From Sphingomonas kyeonggiensis (GTDB lineage: Bacteria > Pseudomonadota > Alphaproteobacteria > Sphingomonadales > Sphingomonadaceae), in NCBI RefSeq assembly GCF_030812785.1, contig NZ_JAUSTJ010000002.1:496001-560000 (forward strand): a DNA stretch of 64,000 nt, written 5' to 3'. The notes below the pieces were generated by a model. It was not told the origin of the DNA and searched no databases. It saw only the letters and a list, made by a program, of their open reading frames with translations. The translations under genes were made by a program, and so were the position numbers. Positions 16,043 to 26,160 of the stretch are shown one piece after another (position 1 is the stretch's first letter; the number at the start of each line of letters is the position of its first letter).

Positions 16043-17905
16043 ATGGATCCGCGCCTGCTGCGCCATTACAATGACGAGCTGGCCTATCTCCGCGAAGCCG
16101 CGCGCGAGTTCGGCGAGGAGCATGAGGAAGTCGCGGGCCGGCTCGGCCTGAAGACGCCGACCGACCCCGACCCCTATGTCGAGCGGCTGCTCGAGGGCGT
16201 GGCGTTCCTCGGCGCGCGGGTGCAGCTCAAGCTGGCGGACCAGTATCCCGAATTCACCTCGCACCTGCTCCACGCGATCCAGCCGCATTACCTCGCGCCG
16301 ATGCCGTCGATCTGCGTCGCCGGCTTCGACCCCAAGGAAGGCGACCAGGTGCTGCTCAAGGGCCACAAGGTCCCGCACGGCACCCAGCTGACCGCCTTCG
16401 CCGCCAGCCAGGACAATGCGCCCGTCATTTTCCGCACCGGCCATGACGTGACGCTCTGGCCGATCAAGCTCGCCGAGGCGGAATATCTCTCCACCCGCGC
16501 GGCGGTGGCGCCCTATGCCGCGGCCGCGAACGTCCGCGCCGAGGCCGGCCTCCGCCTGCGCTTCGTGGCGACGCCGGGGGCGGAGCTGCCCAAGGTGCCG
16601 GTGAAGGAGCTACCGCTCTATCTCCACGGCGCCGAGGCGGTGCCCAACGAGCTCTATCGCCAGCTGATCGGCGAGACGCTCGCGGTGCTCGGCCGCTCCG
16701 CTGACGCCGTGCCCAATGCCCCCTGGGTCGCGCTGCCGGTGCCCGAGCAGGTCGGGTTCGCCGACGAGGAAGCGCTGCTCCCCGCCGACCAGCGCGCCTT
16801 TCGCGGCTACCGGCTGCTCTCCGAATATTTCGCCTGTCCGGAGCGCTTCCTGTTCGCCAAGCTGCGCGACCTGCACCGCGCCTTCCAGTCCTCCCCGCGC
16901 GCCTGCGACGTGGTCCTGCTGTTCGGCCGCTCCTCGCCGGCGCTCGCCCGCGCGGTCGATGCCAGCAACTTCAGGCTGTTCGCCACGCCGGCGATCAACC
17001 TGTTCGAGAAGCAGCTCGACCGCGTCCAGGTCCGCCCGCACGAGCATGAGCTGCACGTCATCCCCGATCGCACCAAGCGCTACGACTTCGAGGTGTTCCG
17101 CCTCACCGAGGTCAAGGCCTATGCCCGCGACAATGTCGACGCCCGCACGGTGGCGCCGCTCTACGCGTTCGGCGCGTTGCTCTACGACTGGCGCGAGGCG
17201 CTGTTCTACTCGACCCAGCTGCGCCCCCGCCGCCTGTCCACCCGCGAGCAGCGCCTGCGCCGCCGCAGCGAATATGTCGGCACCGAGACCTGGATCAGCC
17301 TGACCTCGCCGGGCGACGCCTCGCGGCTAGACGATGTCCACGAACTCGCCGTCCGCGGGCTGGTCACCAATCGCGAGCTGCCCGAACTGCTCACCTTCCG
17401 CGGCGACAAGCATTTCACCGTCTCGGGCGTACCCGCCCGTGCCGTCTCCGTGCTGCGCGCGCCGACCCGGCCGCGCCCGCCGCTCGGCCTCGGTGACGCC
17501 GCCTGGCGGGTGATCGCGCACCTCACCCCCAATTACGTCACGCTCGCGCCCGAGGATCATGACGACCCCTCGGCGCTGCGCGACCATCTCGCGCTCTACG
17601 GCCGCCAGGACGATGCCGTCCTCCGCCGCCAGATCGATGGCGTGCTCGGCATCAGCTCGTCCAAGGTCATGCGCCGCGTGCCCGGGCTCGACCGGATGGC
17701 GCTCGCCCGCGGCCACAAGATCCGCATCAAGCTCGACGATGCCGCCTTCGACAAGGGTGGCATGTTCCTGTTCACCGCCGTGCTCGAGCGTTTCCTGGCC
17801 GAGTTCGCCAGCATCAACGCCTTCACCGAGTGCAGTTTCTTCAGTCCGAACGAAGGGGAGTTCGCGCAATGGCCGCCGAGGATGGGGCGCCAGCACAACA
17901 TCTGA
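16043..17905 (+). CDS. tssF: T6SS baseplate protein TssF
   Basis: 620 residues, normal for TssF/VasA. Begins MDPRLLRHYNDELAYLREAA with FGEEHEEVAGRLGL, the diagnostic N terminus, and shows PYVERLLEGVAFLGARVQLKL. It forms the wedge complex with TssE, TssG and TssK around the VgrG hub. It begins 6 bases after tssE and its end overlaps tssG by 37 bases. Confidence 0.95.
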   Translation: MDPRLLRHYNDELAYLREAAREFGEEHEEVAGRLGLKTPTDPDPYVERLLEGVAFLGARVQLKLADQYPEFTSHLLHAIQPHYLAPMPSICVAGFDPKEGDQVLLKGHKVPHGTQLTAFAASQDNAPVIFRTGHDVTLWPIKLAEAEYLSTRAAVAPYAAAANVRAEAGLRLRFVATPGAELPKVPVKELPLYLHGAEAVPNELYRQLIGETLAVLGRSADAVPNAPWVALPVPEQVGFADEEALLPADQRAFRGYRLLSEYFACPERFLFAKLRDLHRAFQSSPRACDVVLLFGRSSPALARAVDASNFRLFATPAINLFEKQLDRVQVRPHEHELHVIPDRTKRYDFEVFRLTEVKAYARDNVDARTVAPLYAFGALLYDWREALFYSTQLRPRRLSTREQRLRRRSEYVGTETWISLTSPGDASRLDDVHELAVRGLVTNRELPELLTFRGDKHFTVSGVPARAVSVLRAPTRPRPPLGLGDAAWRVIAHLTPNYVTLAPEDHDDPSALRDHLALYGRQDDAVLRRQIDGVLGISSSKVMRRVPGLDRMALARGHKIRIKLDDAAFDKGGMFLFTAVLERFLAEFASINAFTECSFFSPNEGEFAQWPPRMGRQHNI

Positions 17906-18899
17906 GCTTCCTGCGCCGCGTCGGCGAGCAGGCACGGAAGTTCGGAATGTTCCCCGCGGTCCGCGGGGCGGAGGCGCGTGCCCCCCATCTGCCGCGCCTC
18001 GGCCGCGCGCGCCGCCCGAATCAGAGCGTCGTCGATCTGGCCCAGGTGCCCGCGATGCACTTCCCGGCGCCGACGCTCCATTCCGCCGAGCCGCGCGGCG
18101 AGCGCATCCAGCTCAACGGCTATTGGCTCGGCCTCACCGGCCCCAACGGCCCGCTGCCGATCCACCTCACCGAGTTCGCCACCTTCGAGCATCGCTACGC
18201 CAAGCAGCGGCCGTTCGGGCGCTGGCTCGACGTGCTGGCCAACCGGATGCTGCAATTCTTCTTCCGCGCCTGGGCGGATTCGCAGCCCGTCGTCCATGCC
18301 GACCGGCCCGCGGACGACCGCTTCGCCGGCTATCTCGCCGCGCTCTCCGGTGCCACCGAAGGCGTCTCGCCCAAGGCGCTGTTCACTGCCCAGGCGCGCG
18401 TCCATTACGCCGCACTGTTCGCCGGCCGGCGCAGCGCGATCGCGATCGAGGATGCGCTCGGCCACCTCCTCGGCCAGCCGGTCCAGGTGATCGAGTATCG
18501 CCCCCGGTGGCGCGACATCCCGAAGGAGGACCGCAGCCGGCTCGGCCGCAGCTTCGCGACCCTGGGCGGCGACCTGGTGCTGGGCGACCGCATCCGCATG
18601 GCCTCGGACGCGTTCAGCGTGGTGATCGAGGCGCGCTCCTTCGCCGAGTTCGAGAAGCTGCTGCCCTCGGGCCCGCGCTTCGCCATCGCCTCGGAAGCGC
18701 TCGATGCCTTCGCGCCGAGCCATCTCGAATGGGACATGCGGATCGAAATCGCCGAGCGGAACGTTCCAGCCGCGCGGCTGGACGGACGCACGCGGCTGGG
18801 CTGGACGGGCTGGATAGGCCCGCAGCCGAGCGACCGCATCCGATCGGACGCGCATCTGCGGCGGCTCAAGCCCGCCCATGCCGCACTTGGGGGACTTTG

Positions 18900-18900
<1 letters not shown>
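17869..18900 (+). CDS. tssG: T6SS baseplate protein TssG
   Basis: 343 residues. Landmarks: FLRRVGEQARKFGMFPAVRG, GPNGPLPIHLTEFA, FFFRAWADSQPVV and the late domain with LGRSFATLGGDLVLGDRI. Partner of TssF in the wedge. The ATG at 17869 is preceded by AAGGGGAG, so ribosome binding occurs inside the end of tssF and the two baseplate proteins are translationally coupled. The stop overlaps the clpV start (TTTGATGACG). Confidence 0.93.
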
Positions 18901-21635
<2,735 letters not shown>

Positions 21636-21683
21636 TTCACGGATCGTGCAGTAGATAGTCATTCCGCTGCAAGATAACGCAAA

Positions 21684-21694
21684 GAAGCATATCT
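21684..21694 (+). promoter_or_regulatory. GAAGCATATCT motif upstream of first effector gene
   Basis: Second copy of the 11-base word seen before hcp (14133). It lies in the 95-base gap after clpV, followed by a small dyad ATGCC/GGCAT at 21698-21712. This could be the promoter region of the cargo island. Confidence 0.3.
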
Positions 21695-21730
21695 AGTCAT
21701 GCCAATGCGGCATCAGTAGGGAGTAGGGGT

Positions 21731-22681
21731 ATGTCAGCGGCCTTGCAGGGTTCAGTCGGATTGAATGGCAATAACGCGCGCGCGGATACGATCGCAGTGC
21801 AGAGTTTGCTCACCCGGGCCGGGATGCGGCTCGGCCTGATCGACGGCCGATGCGGGCCGAAGACGATCTCGGCCATCGTCAACTATCAGCGCAACCTGAT
21901 GCGCAATCCCGATGGACTGGTCGAACCCAATGCCACCACCTGGCGGCATCTGACCGGGCAGGGCAGTGCGGCGCGGTCCGCTGCGCCAGGCGGCGTCCGT
22001 CCCGCCACGCCCACCCGCAACGTCACCCCCGTCCGCACGCCGCCGCGGGTGGCCGCGAATGGCAATGGCGGTGGTGGCGCGCCGGCGATCATCGGCCGCG
22101 CGACGCCGCCGGCCGCCGCCGCGCCCACGCCCGGCAACAGTTCGACTTCCTACACGACGCTGGTGCCGCGCCCGGACCGCTCGACGCTCAACCGCGGGCT
22201 GACCTCGCCGGCCAACCGCGTGCTGCTCGCCAAGTTCGGCGCCCCGCGTGAGAATTACAGCCAGAACGACCAGCCGATCACCAATGCCAAGCTCGCCGCG
22301 ATGATGAGCACGGAATCGGTCGGCCCGTTCCGCGTCACCGGCCTGCGCCCGGCCGTGGCCAGCCTGCGCGAGGTGCTGTCCGACGTGCAGCGCTCGATCC
22401 CCGATCTCTACAACTCGCTGAGCTCGGCGGGGATGAAGGTGGTCCGCAACGTGCGCGGCTCGTCCACCTCGATCTCGAACCACAGCTGGGGCACCGCGAT
22501 CGACCTCAAGATCAACGGCAAGCTCGACGTCCGCGGCGACAACAAGGTCTATCACGGCCTCGTCCTGCTCGCTCCCTTTTTCAACGCACGCGGCTGGTAT
22601 TGGGGCGCGGGTTTCCGAACGGAGGATGCAATGCATTTCGAATGTGGCGCCGCTCTCATCGCGAGCTTCCCCAACCCATGA
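21731..22681 (+). CDS. Putative T6SS effector: peptidoglycan-binding domain plus M15-type peptidase
   Basis: 316 residues. A peptidoglycan-binding helical domain (about 5-75, with AVQSLLTRAGMRLGLIDG) is followed by a Pro/Ala/Gly-rich linker (about 80-145) and an M15/VanY-type zinc peptidase domain (about 180-310). Candidate metal ligands are H251 and D258 in SNHSWGTAID, and H302 in EDAMHFE. No signal peptide is visible, as expected for cargo carried by the T6SS into a target periplasm. It should cleave peptide cross-links or stems. Its stop overlaps the start of the lipoprotein gene (ATGA), as in effector-immunity pairs. Confidence 0.8.
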   Translation: MSAALQGSVGLNGNNARADTIAVQSLLTRAGMRLGLIDGRCGPKTISAIVNYQRNLMRNPDGLVEPNATTWRHLTGQGSAARSAAPGGVRPATPTRNVTPVRTPPRVAANGNGGGGAPAIIGRATPPAAAAPTPGNSSTSYTTLVPRPDRSTLNRGLTSPANRVLLAKFGAPRENYSQNDQPITNAKLAAMMSTESVGPFRVTGLRPAVASLREVLSDVQRSIPDLYNSLSSAGMKVVRNVRGSSTSISNHSWGTAIDLKINGKLDVRGDNKVYHGLVLLAPFFNARGWYWGAGFRTEDAMHFECGAALIASFPNP

Positions 22682-23253
22682 GCGCGCGGATGATCCTGGG
22701 CGGCCTCGCCGCCGCCGCGCTGCTCGGTTGCCATCCCGTCATCGCCTCGGGCAACAACCAGGCGCCGGCGAATGTCGCGGCTGAAACGCCAGAAGTGCCC
22801 GCCGCTGCCGTGCCCCTGAACGCATCGGCTCCCGCCGACGGCCAGCTGGTCTGGTCGCAGGATCCCGGCAGCAAGTGCCGCTTCGTCGCGCCCAAATCGC
22901 TGACCGCCGGGCCGACCAACTGGATCGGCGAGTGCCCGGGCGGCAAGGCGTCGGGCCTCGGCGTGCTGGTGCGGCGCGACGGCGGCAAGGCGACCGCGAC
23001 CTTCTATGGCGAGCTGCGCGAGGGCGTGCCGGTGATCGGCGCGATCAACGTCGATGGCGGCTATGTCGTCGGCAAGTTCACCGGCGACGATCTGGTCCAG
23101 GGCGATCTCGAGCCGCAGGTGCGGATCGACTCGTTCAACGTCGCGGCCAAGGCGGCGCGTGCGGCGAGCGCGCGGTTCCAGGCGCAGAAGAATGCCGCGT
23201 CGGCGCGCTTCTATGCCGATGCGGCCAAGCAGCTCGACCTGCAGGTCGAATGA
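22678..23253 (+). CDS. Lipoprotein with MORN-like segment; candidate immunity protein
   Basis: 191 residues. The signal sequence ends in a lipobox, LLGC with C18 as the lipidated cysteine. The middle shows glycine-spaced strands like MORN repeats (WIGECPGGKASGLGVLVRRD, then FYGELREGVPVIGA). The C terminus is an alanine-rich helix. A periplasmic, membrane-anchored protein translated by ATGA overlap from a wall-degrading effector is placed where an immunity protein would act. This is inference from position and localisation; no known immunity family was recognised. Confidence 0.6.
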   Translation: MSARMILGGLAAAALLGCHPVIASGNNQAPANVAAETPEVPAAAVPLNASAPADGQLVWSQDPGSKCRFVAPKSLTAGPTNWIGECPGGKASGLGVLVRRDGGKATATFYGELREGVPVIGAINVDGGYVVGKFTGDDLVQGDLEPQVRIDSFNVAAKAARAASARFQAQKNAASARFYADAAKQLDLQVE

Positions 23254-24680
23254 GCGAAGCTGCGCCCACGGCCTATGACGCGGTCGCCTATCCCAGCGCG
23301 ATCTTCAGCCAGACGGCGCCCGATCGGCTGGCGACGATCGCGCGGCTGGCCGGCCTGTCGCCGCCGCCGATAGCCGGCGCCCGCGTGCTGGAGATCGGCG
23401 CGGGCGACGGGATGAACCTGCTCGCGCTCGCCGCCGCCTGGCCGCAGGCGCATTTCACCGGCTTCGACCTCGCGCCCACCGCGGTGGCGCGGGGCGAGCG
23501 CTGGCGGGCGCTTGCAGGGATCGCCAATGCCGAGCTTCGGGTGCTCGACATCCTCACCGCCGCTGATCATCTCGACGGGCCGTACGACTATATCGTCGCG
23601 CACGGCGTCTATGCCTGGGTGCCGCCGGCGGTGCGCGCGGCGACGATGGCGCTGATCGGCCGGCTGCTGTCGCCCGACGGCGTCGCCTTTGTCAGCTACA
23701 ATGCGATGCCCGGCGGGCATATCCGGCTGGTGCTGCGCGAGGCGCTGCTGCTCCGCCTCGAAGGGCTGGAGGGTACCGAGCGCTGGCAGGCGGCGCGCGA
23801 CTATCTCACCGCGCTCGCCGCCGAGCCCGAGGGGCGCGAGAACCCCGCCCAGGCCGCGCTGCGCGACGCGGCGAAGCATACGCTCGACAAGCCCTGGTCG
23901 GTGCTCTGCCACGACGAGCTCGGCCCGCATTTCCACCCGCAGTCGCTCGGAGAGGTGGTCTCAGAAGCGTCCGCTAACGGCTTGCAATTCCTGGGCGATG
24001 CCGATCGCGAGCGGATGGGCGACGCCTTCCTGCCCGATGATGTGATGCCACAAGGGGATAGCACCGCCCAGCTGGTCCGCCTGCTCCATGTGCGCGATGT
24101 TCACGACTTTCGCTTCTTCCGCCAGACGCTGCTTGTCCGCGACACCGCCAGGCCGAAGCGCCGCATCGACCTCGAAGCGCTCGGCGAACTCTACGCGGTC
24201 ACGCGCTGCCACCGTGACGCCGACGGCATGTTCCGGATGAACGCCAATGTCTTCGAGGTGCAGGACGCGCCGCTCGCCGAGGCGCTCGGCCGGCTGGTCG
24301 ACGCCCGGCCGGCGCGGATCCGTGTCGACGAACTGGTCGACACGTCGGCGCGCAAGCTGGCGCTGTTCGAGATGTTCGATGCCGGGCTGATTGACCTGTG
24401 CACCGCTCCCGCGCCCTATGCCGCCGAAGTCAGCGAGCGCCCTCGCGCCAGTCCGCTGATCCGAGCGATGCTCGGCGAGGGGCTCGAGAATATCTGCACG
24501 CTCGATCACCGGCTGATGACCATTCCCGAGTTCGGCCCGCGCCATGTCCTCGCGCATCTCGACGGCACCCGCGACCGTGCCGCGCTTGCCGCGGTGGCCC
24601 GCGAGGCCGGGCTCGACAGCGACGAGGCGCTCGACAAGGGCCTGCGCACCCTGGTGACCGAGGGGCTGATCGCGGCATGA
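23250..24680 (+). CDS. SAM-dependent methyltransferase with methyltransferase-regulatory domain
   Basis: 476 residues. Class-I methyltransferase domain (about 1-190) with the SAM motif VLEIGAGDGMN at 46-56 and FDLAPTAVARGE. The YDYIVAHGVYAWVP block and the following half (about 220-476) match the regulatory domain found in predicted lysine methyltransferases. Cytoplasmic, no signal. It overlaps both neighbours by ATGA inside the cargo island. It could modify a T6SS component or a cargo protein, or be cargo itself; nothing in the sequence decides. Confidence 0.75.
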   Translation: MSEAAPTAYDAVAYPSAIFSQTAPDRLATIARLAGLSPPPIAGARVLEIGAGDGMNLLALAAAWPQAHFTGFDLAPTAVARGERWRALAGIANAELRVLDILTAADHLDGPYDYIVAHGVYAWVPPAVRAATMALIGRLLSPDGVAFVSYNAMPGGHIRLVLREALLLRLEGLEGTERWQAARDYLTALAAEPEGRENPAQAALRDAAKHTLDKPWSVLCHDELGPHFHPQSLGEVVSEASANGLQFLGDADRERMGDAFLPDDVMPQGDSTAQLVRLLHVRDVHDFRFFRQTLLVRDTARPKRRIDLEALGELYAVTRCHRDADGMFRMNANVFEVQDAPLAEALGRLVDARPARIRVDELVDTSARKLALFEMFDAGLIDLCTAPAPYAAEVSERPRASPLIRAMLGEGLENICTLDHRLMTIPEFGPRHVLAHLDGTRDRAALAAVAREAGLDSDEALDKGLRTLVTEGLIAA

Positions 24681-24943
24681 TCCTGACCGCTTTCCTCGCC
24701 CTGGCGCTGACGCCGCAGACCCTCCCGAGGGAGGTCCGCGCCTATGTCGCGCGGCGGGAAAAGTGCGACCATTTTCGTGGCGAGGACTCGCCGGACGCGG
24801 CGCGGCAGAGGGAAATTGAATCGGCCACGATACGGTTCTGCACCGGGGCCGATCGGCAACTGGCCCGTTTGAAGCGCCAATATGCGCATAACCGCGCGGT
24901 GCAGCGCCGGCTCGGCCGCTACGACCCGCGGATCGAGGACTGA
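24677..24943 (+). CDS. Small secreted protein with two cysteines; possible immunity protein
   Basis: 88 residues. A short hydrophobic start (MILTAFLALALTPQTL) looks like a signal peptide; the remainder is charged and helical with C30 and C55, which could pair in the periplasm. No family recognised. It overlaps the methyltransferase stop and ends 3 bases before the second peptidase effector. By place and probable localisation it could protect against that effector, though an upstream immunity gene is less usual. Confidence 0.5.
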   Translation: MILTAFLALALTPQTLPREVRAYVARREKCDHFRGEDSPDAARQREIESATIRFCTGADRQLARLKRQYAHNRAVQRRLGRYDPRIED

Positions 24944-24946
24944 ACG

Positions 24947-25786
24947 GTGCCGATCACCGGATCCGTAGGCCGCGGCGGCGCCAATGTTCCCGCCGATGTC
25001 GCGCAGGTGCAGGAACTGCTCAACCTGCGCGTTGGCGAGATGGGGCTGCAGCCGCTGCCGACCAATGGCGTGATCGACAACGCCACCATGGCCGCGATCG
25101 GCCGCTACCAGTCGCTGGTGCTCGGCGGGCGCTCGGACGGGCGGGTCGATCCCAATGGCCGGACCTGGACCGCGCTGGCCGACACCCAGCCGACCACGCT
25201 GCTGCGCGACCGGCTGCGCGCCCAGGCGGCGCTGCCGAGGCTGAGCGGCGCGGCCTGGTTCAACGCCAACGAGGCGCGCTTCCCGAACAGCGATCGCGTC
25301 GCTGATCTCGCCCCGGCCTTCGCCACCCAGACGAGCAGCTTCATCGCCGCACTCCAGCGTGCCGGCGCGACCGTCAGGGTGAGCGCGACCCTGCGCAACC
25401 GCAATCGCGCCTGGATCATGCATTATGCCTGGCAGGTCGCCCACGGTGCGGTCCAGCCCGGCGCGGTGCCCGCCAATCCGGAGGTCGACATACTCTGGGA
25501 TCACGGCGACCCGACCGTCTCGCGCCGCGCCGCCCAGGCGATGGTCAATTTGTTCCACATCGCCTTCAAGCCCTCGCTCACCTCGAACCATATCGAGGGC
25601 ACCGCGATCGACATGACGATAAGCTGGGACGGGCCGATCGACATCCTCGATGCTGCCGGCCAGACCCACAAGATCGACCAGCCGCGATCGGGCAACACCA
25701 ACACCGATCTCCACGCCGTGGGCGCGACCTATGGCCTGCTCAAGCTCGCGAGCGATCCGCCGCATTGGTCCGCCAATGGCCGTTGA
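24947..25786 (+). CDS. Second putative T6SS effector: peptidoglycan-binding plus M15-type peptidase
   Basis: 279 residues from a GTG start. A peptidoglycan-binding-like domain (about 3-78, VAQVQELLNL and TNGVIDNATMAAIGRYQ) precedes a hydrolase domain with the M15-type ligands H215 and D222 in SNHIEGTAID, and H273 in DPPHW near the end. It shares architecture but little visible sequence with the protein at 21731, so the two may cut different bonds. No signal peptide. It lies just upstream of the PAAR gene, a common position for PAAR-dependent cargo. Confidence 0.78.
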   Translation: MPITGSVGRGGANVPADVAQVQELLNLRVGEMGLQPLPTNGVIDNATMAAIGRYQSLVLGGRSDGRVDPNGRTWTALADTQPTTLLRDRLRAQAALPRLSGAAWFNANEARFPNSDRVADLAPAFATQTSSFIAALQRAGATVRVSATLRNRNRAWIMHYAWQVAHGAVQPGAVPANPEVDILWDHGDPTVSRRAAQAMVNLFHIAFKPSLTSNHIEGTAIDMTISWDGPIDILDAAGQTHKIDQPRSGNTNTDLHAVGATYGLLKLASDPPHWSANGR

Positions 25787-25824
25787 GCGTTCCAGCCTCA
25801 CCCCGCGTATCTGGGAGTAAGACC

Positions 25825-26157
25825 ATGCCGCCCGCCGCACGGATTACCGATACCGAAGCCTGCCCGATCAAGAACAAGGGCACGATCATGACCGGCGAGA
25901 AGTCGGTGCTGATCTGCGGCCTGCCCGCCGCGCGCAAGGGCGACACGCTCGACTGCGGCAGCCCCAGCCAGATCGAGAGCGGCTGCCCGACGGTGAAGAT
26001 CGGCAACAACGAGGCCGCGCGGATCGGCGACAGCACCTGCCATGGCGGCAAGATCGCAACCGGCGCGCCGACCGTGCTGATCGGCGACGGCGCCAAGGCG
26101 CGCAGCACCACGCTTGGCGACGCGCACGGCAGCGGCGCGCCCTTCGTCACCGAATAA
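25825..26157 (+). CDS. PAAR-domain spike-tip protein
   Basis: 110 residues containing regularly spaced Gly/Asp-rich beta turns (RKGDTLDCG, ARIGDSTCHGGKI, TVLIGDGAKA) as in PAAR proteins that sharpen the VgrG tip and attach effectors. Free-standing, without a fused toxin. The ATG at 25825 follows a GGGAG box. It ends 3 bases before the DUF4123-Rhs gene, so it is the likely tip adaptor for that toxin. Confidence 0.85.
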   Translation: MPPAARITDTEACPIKNKGTIMTGEKSVLICGLPAARKGDTLDCGSPSQIESGCPTVKIGNNEAARIGDSTCHGGKIATGAPTVLIGDGAKARSTTLGDAHGSGAPFVTE

Positions 26158-26160
26158 AGC

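Noticed and set aside
21731..25786. Reading the wall-hydrolase cassette as a prophage lysis module
   Set aside because: No holin, spanin, capsid or tail genes are present; the cassette is directly between clpV and PAAR/Rhs, and the enzymes lack signal peptides, so T6SS cargo fits better.
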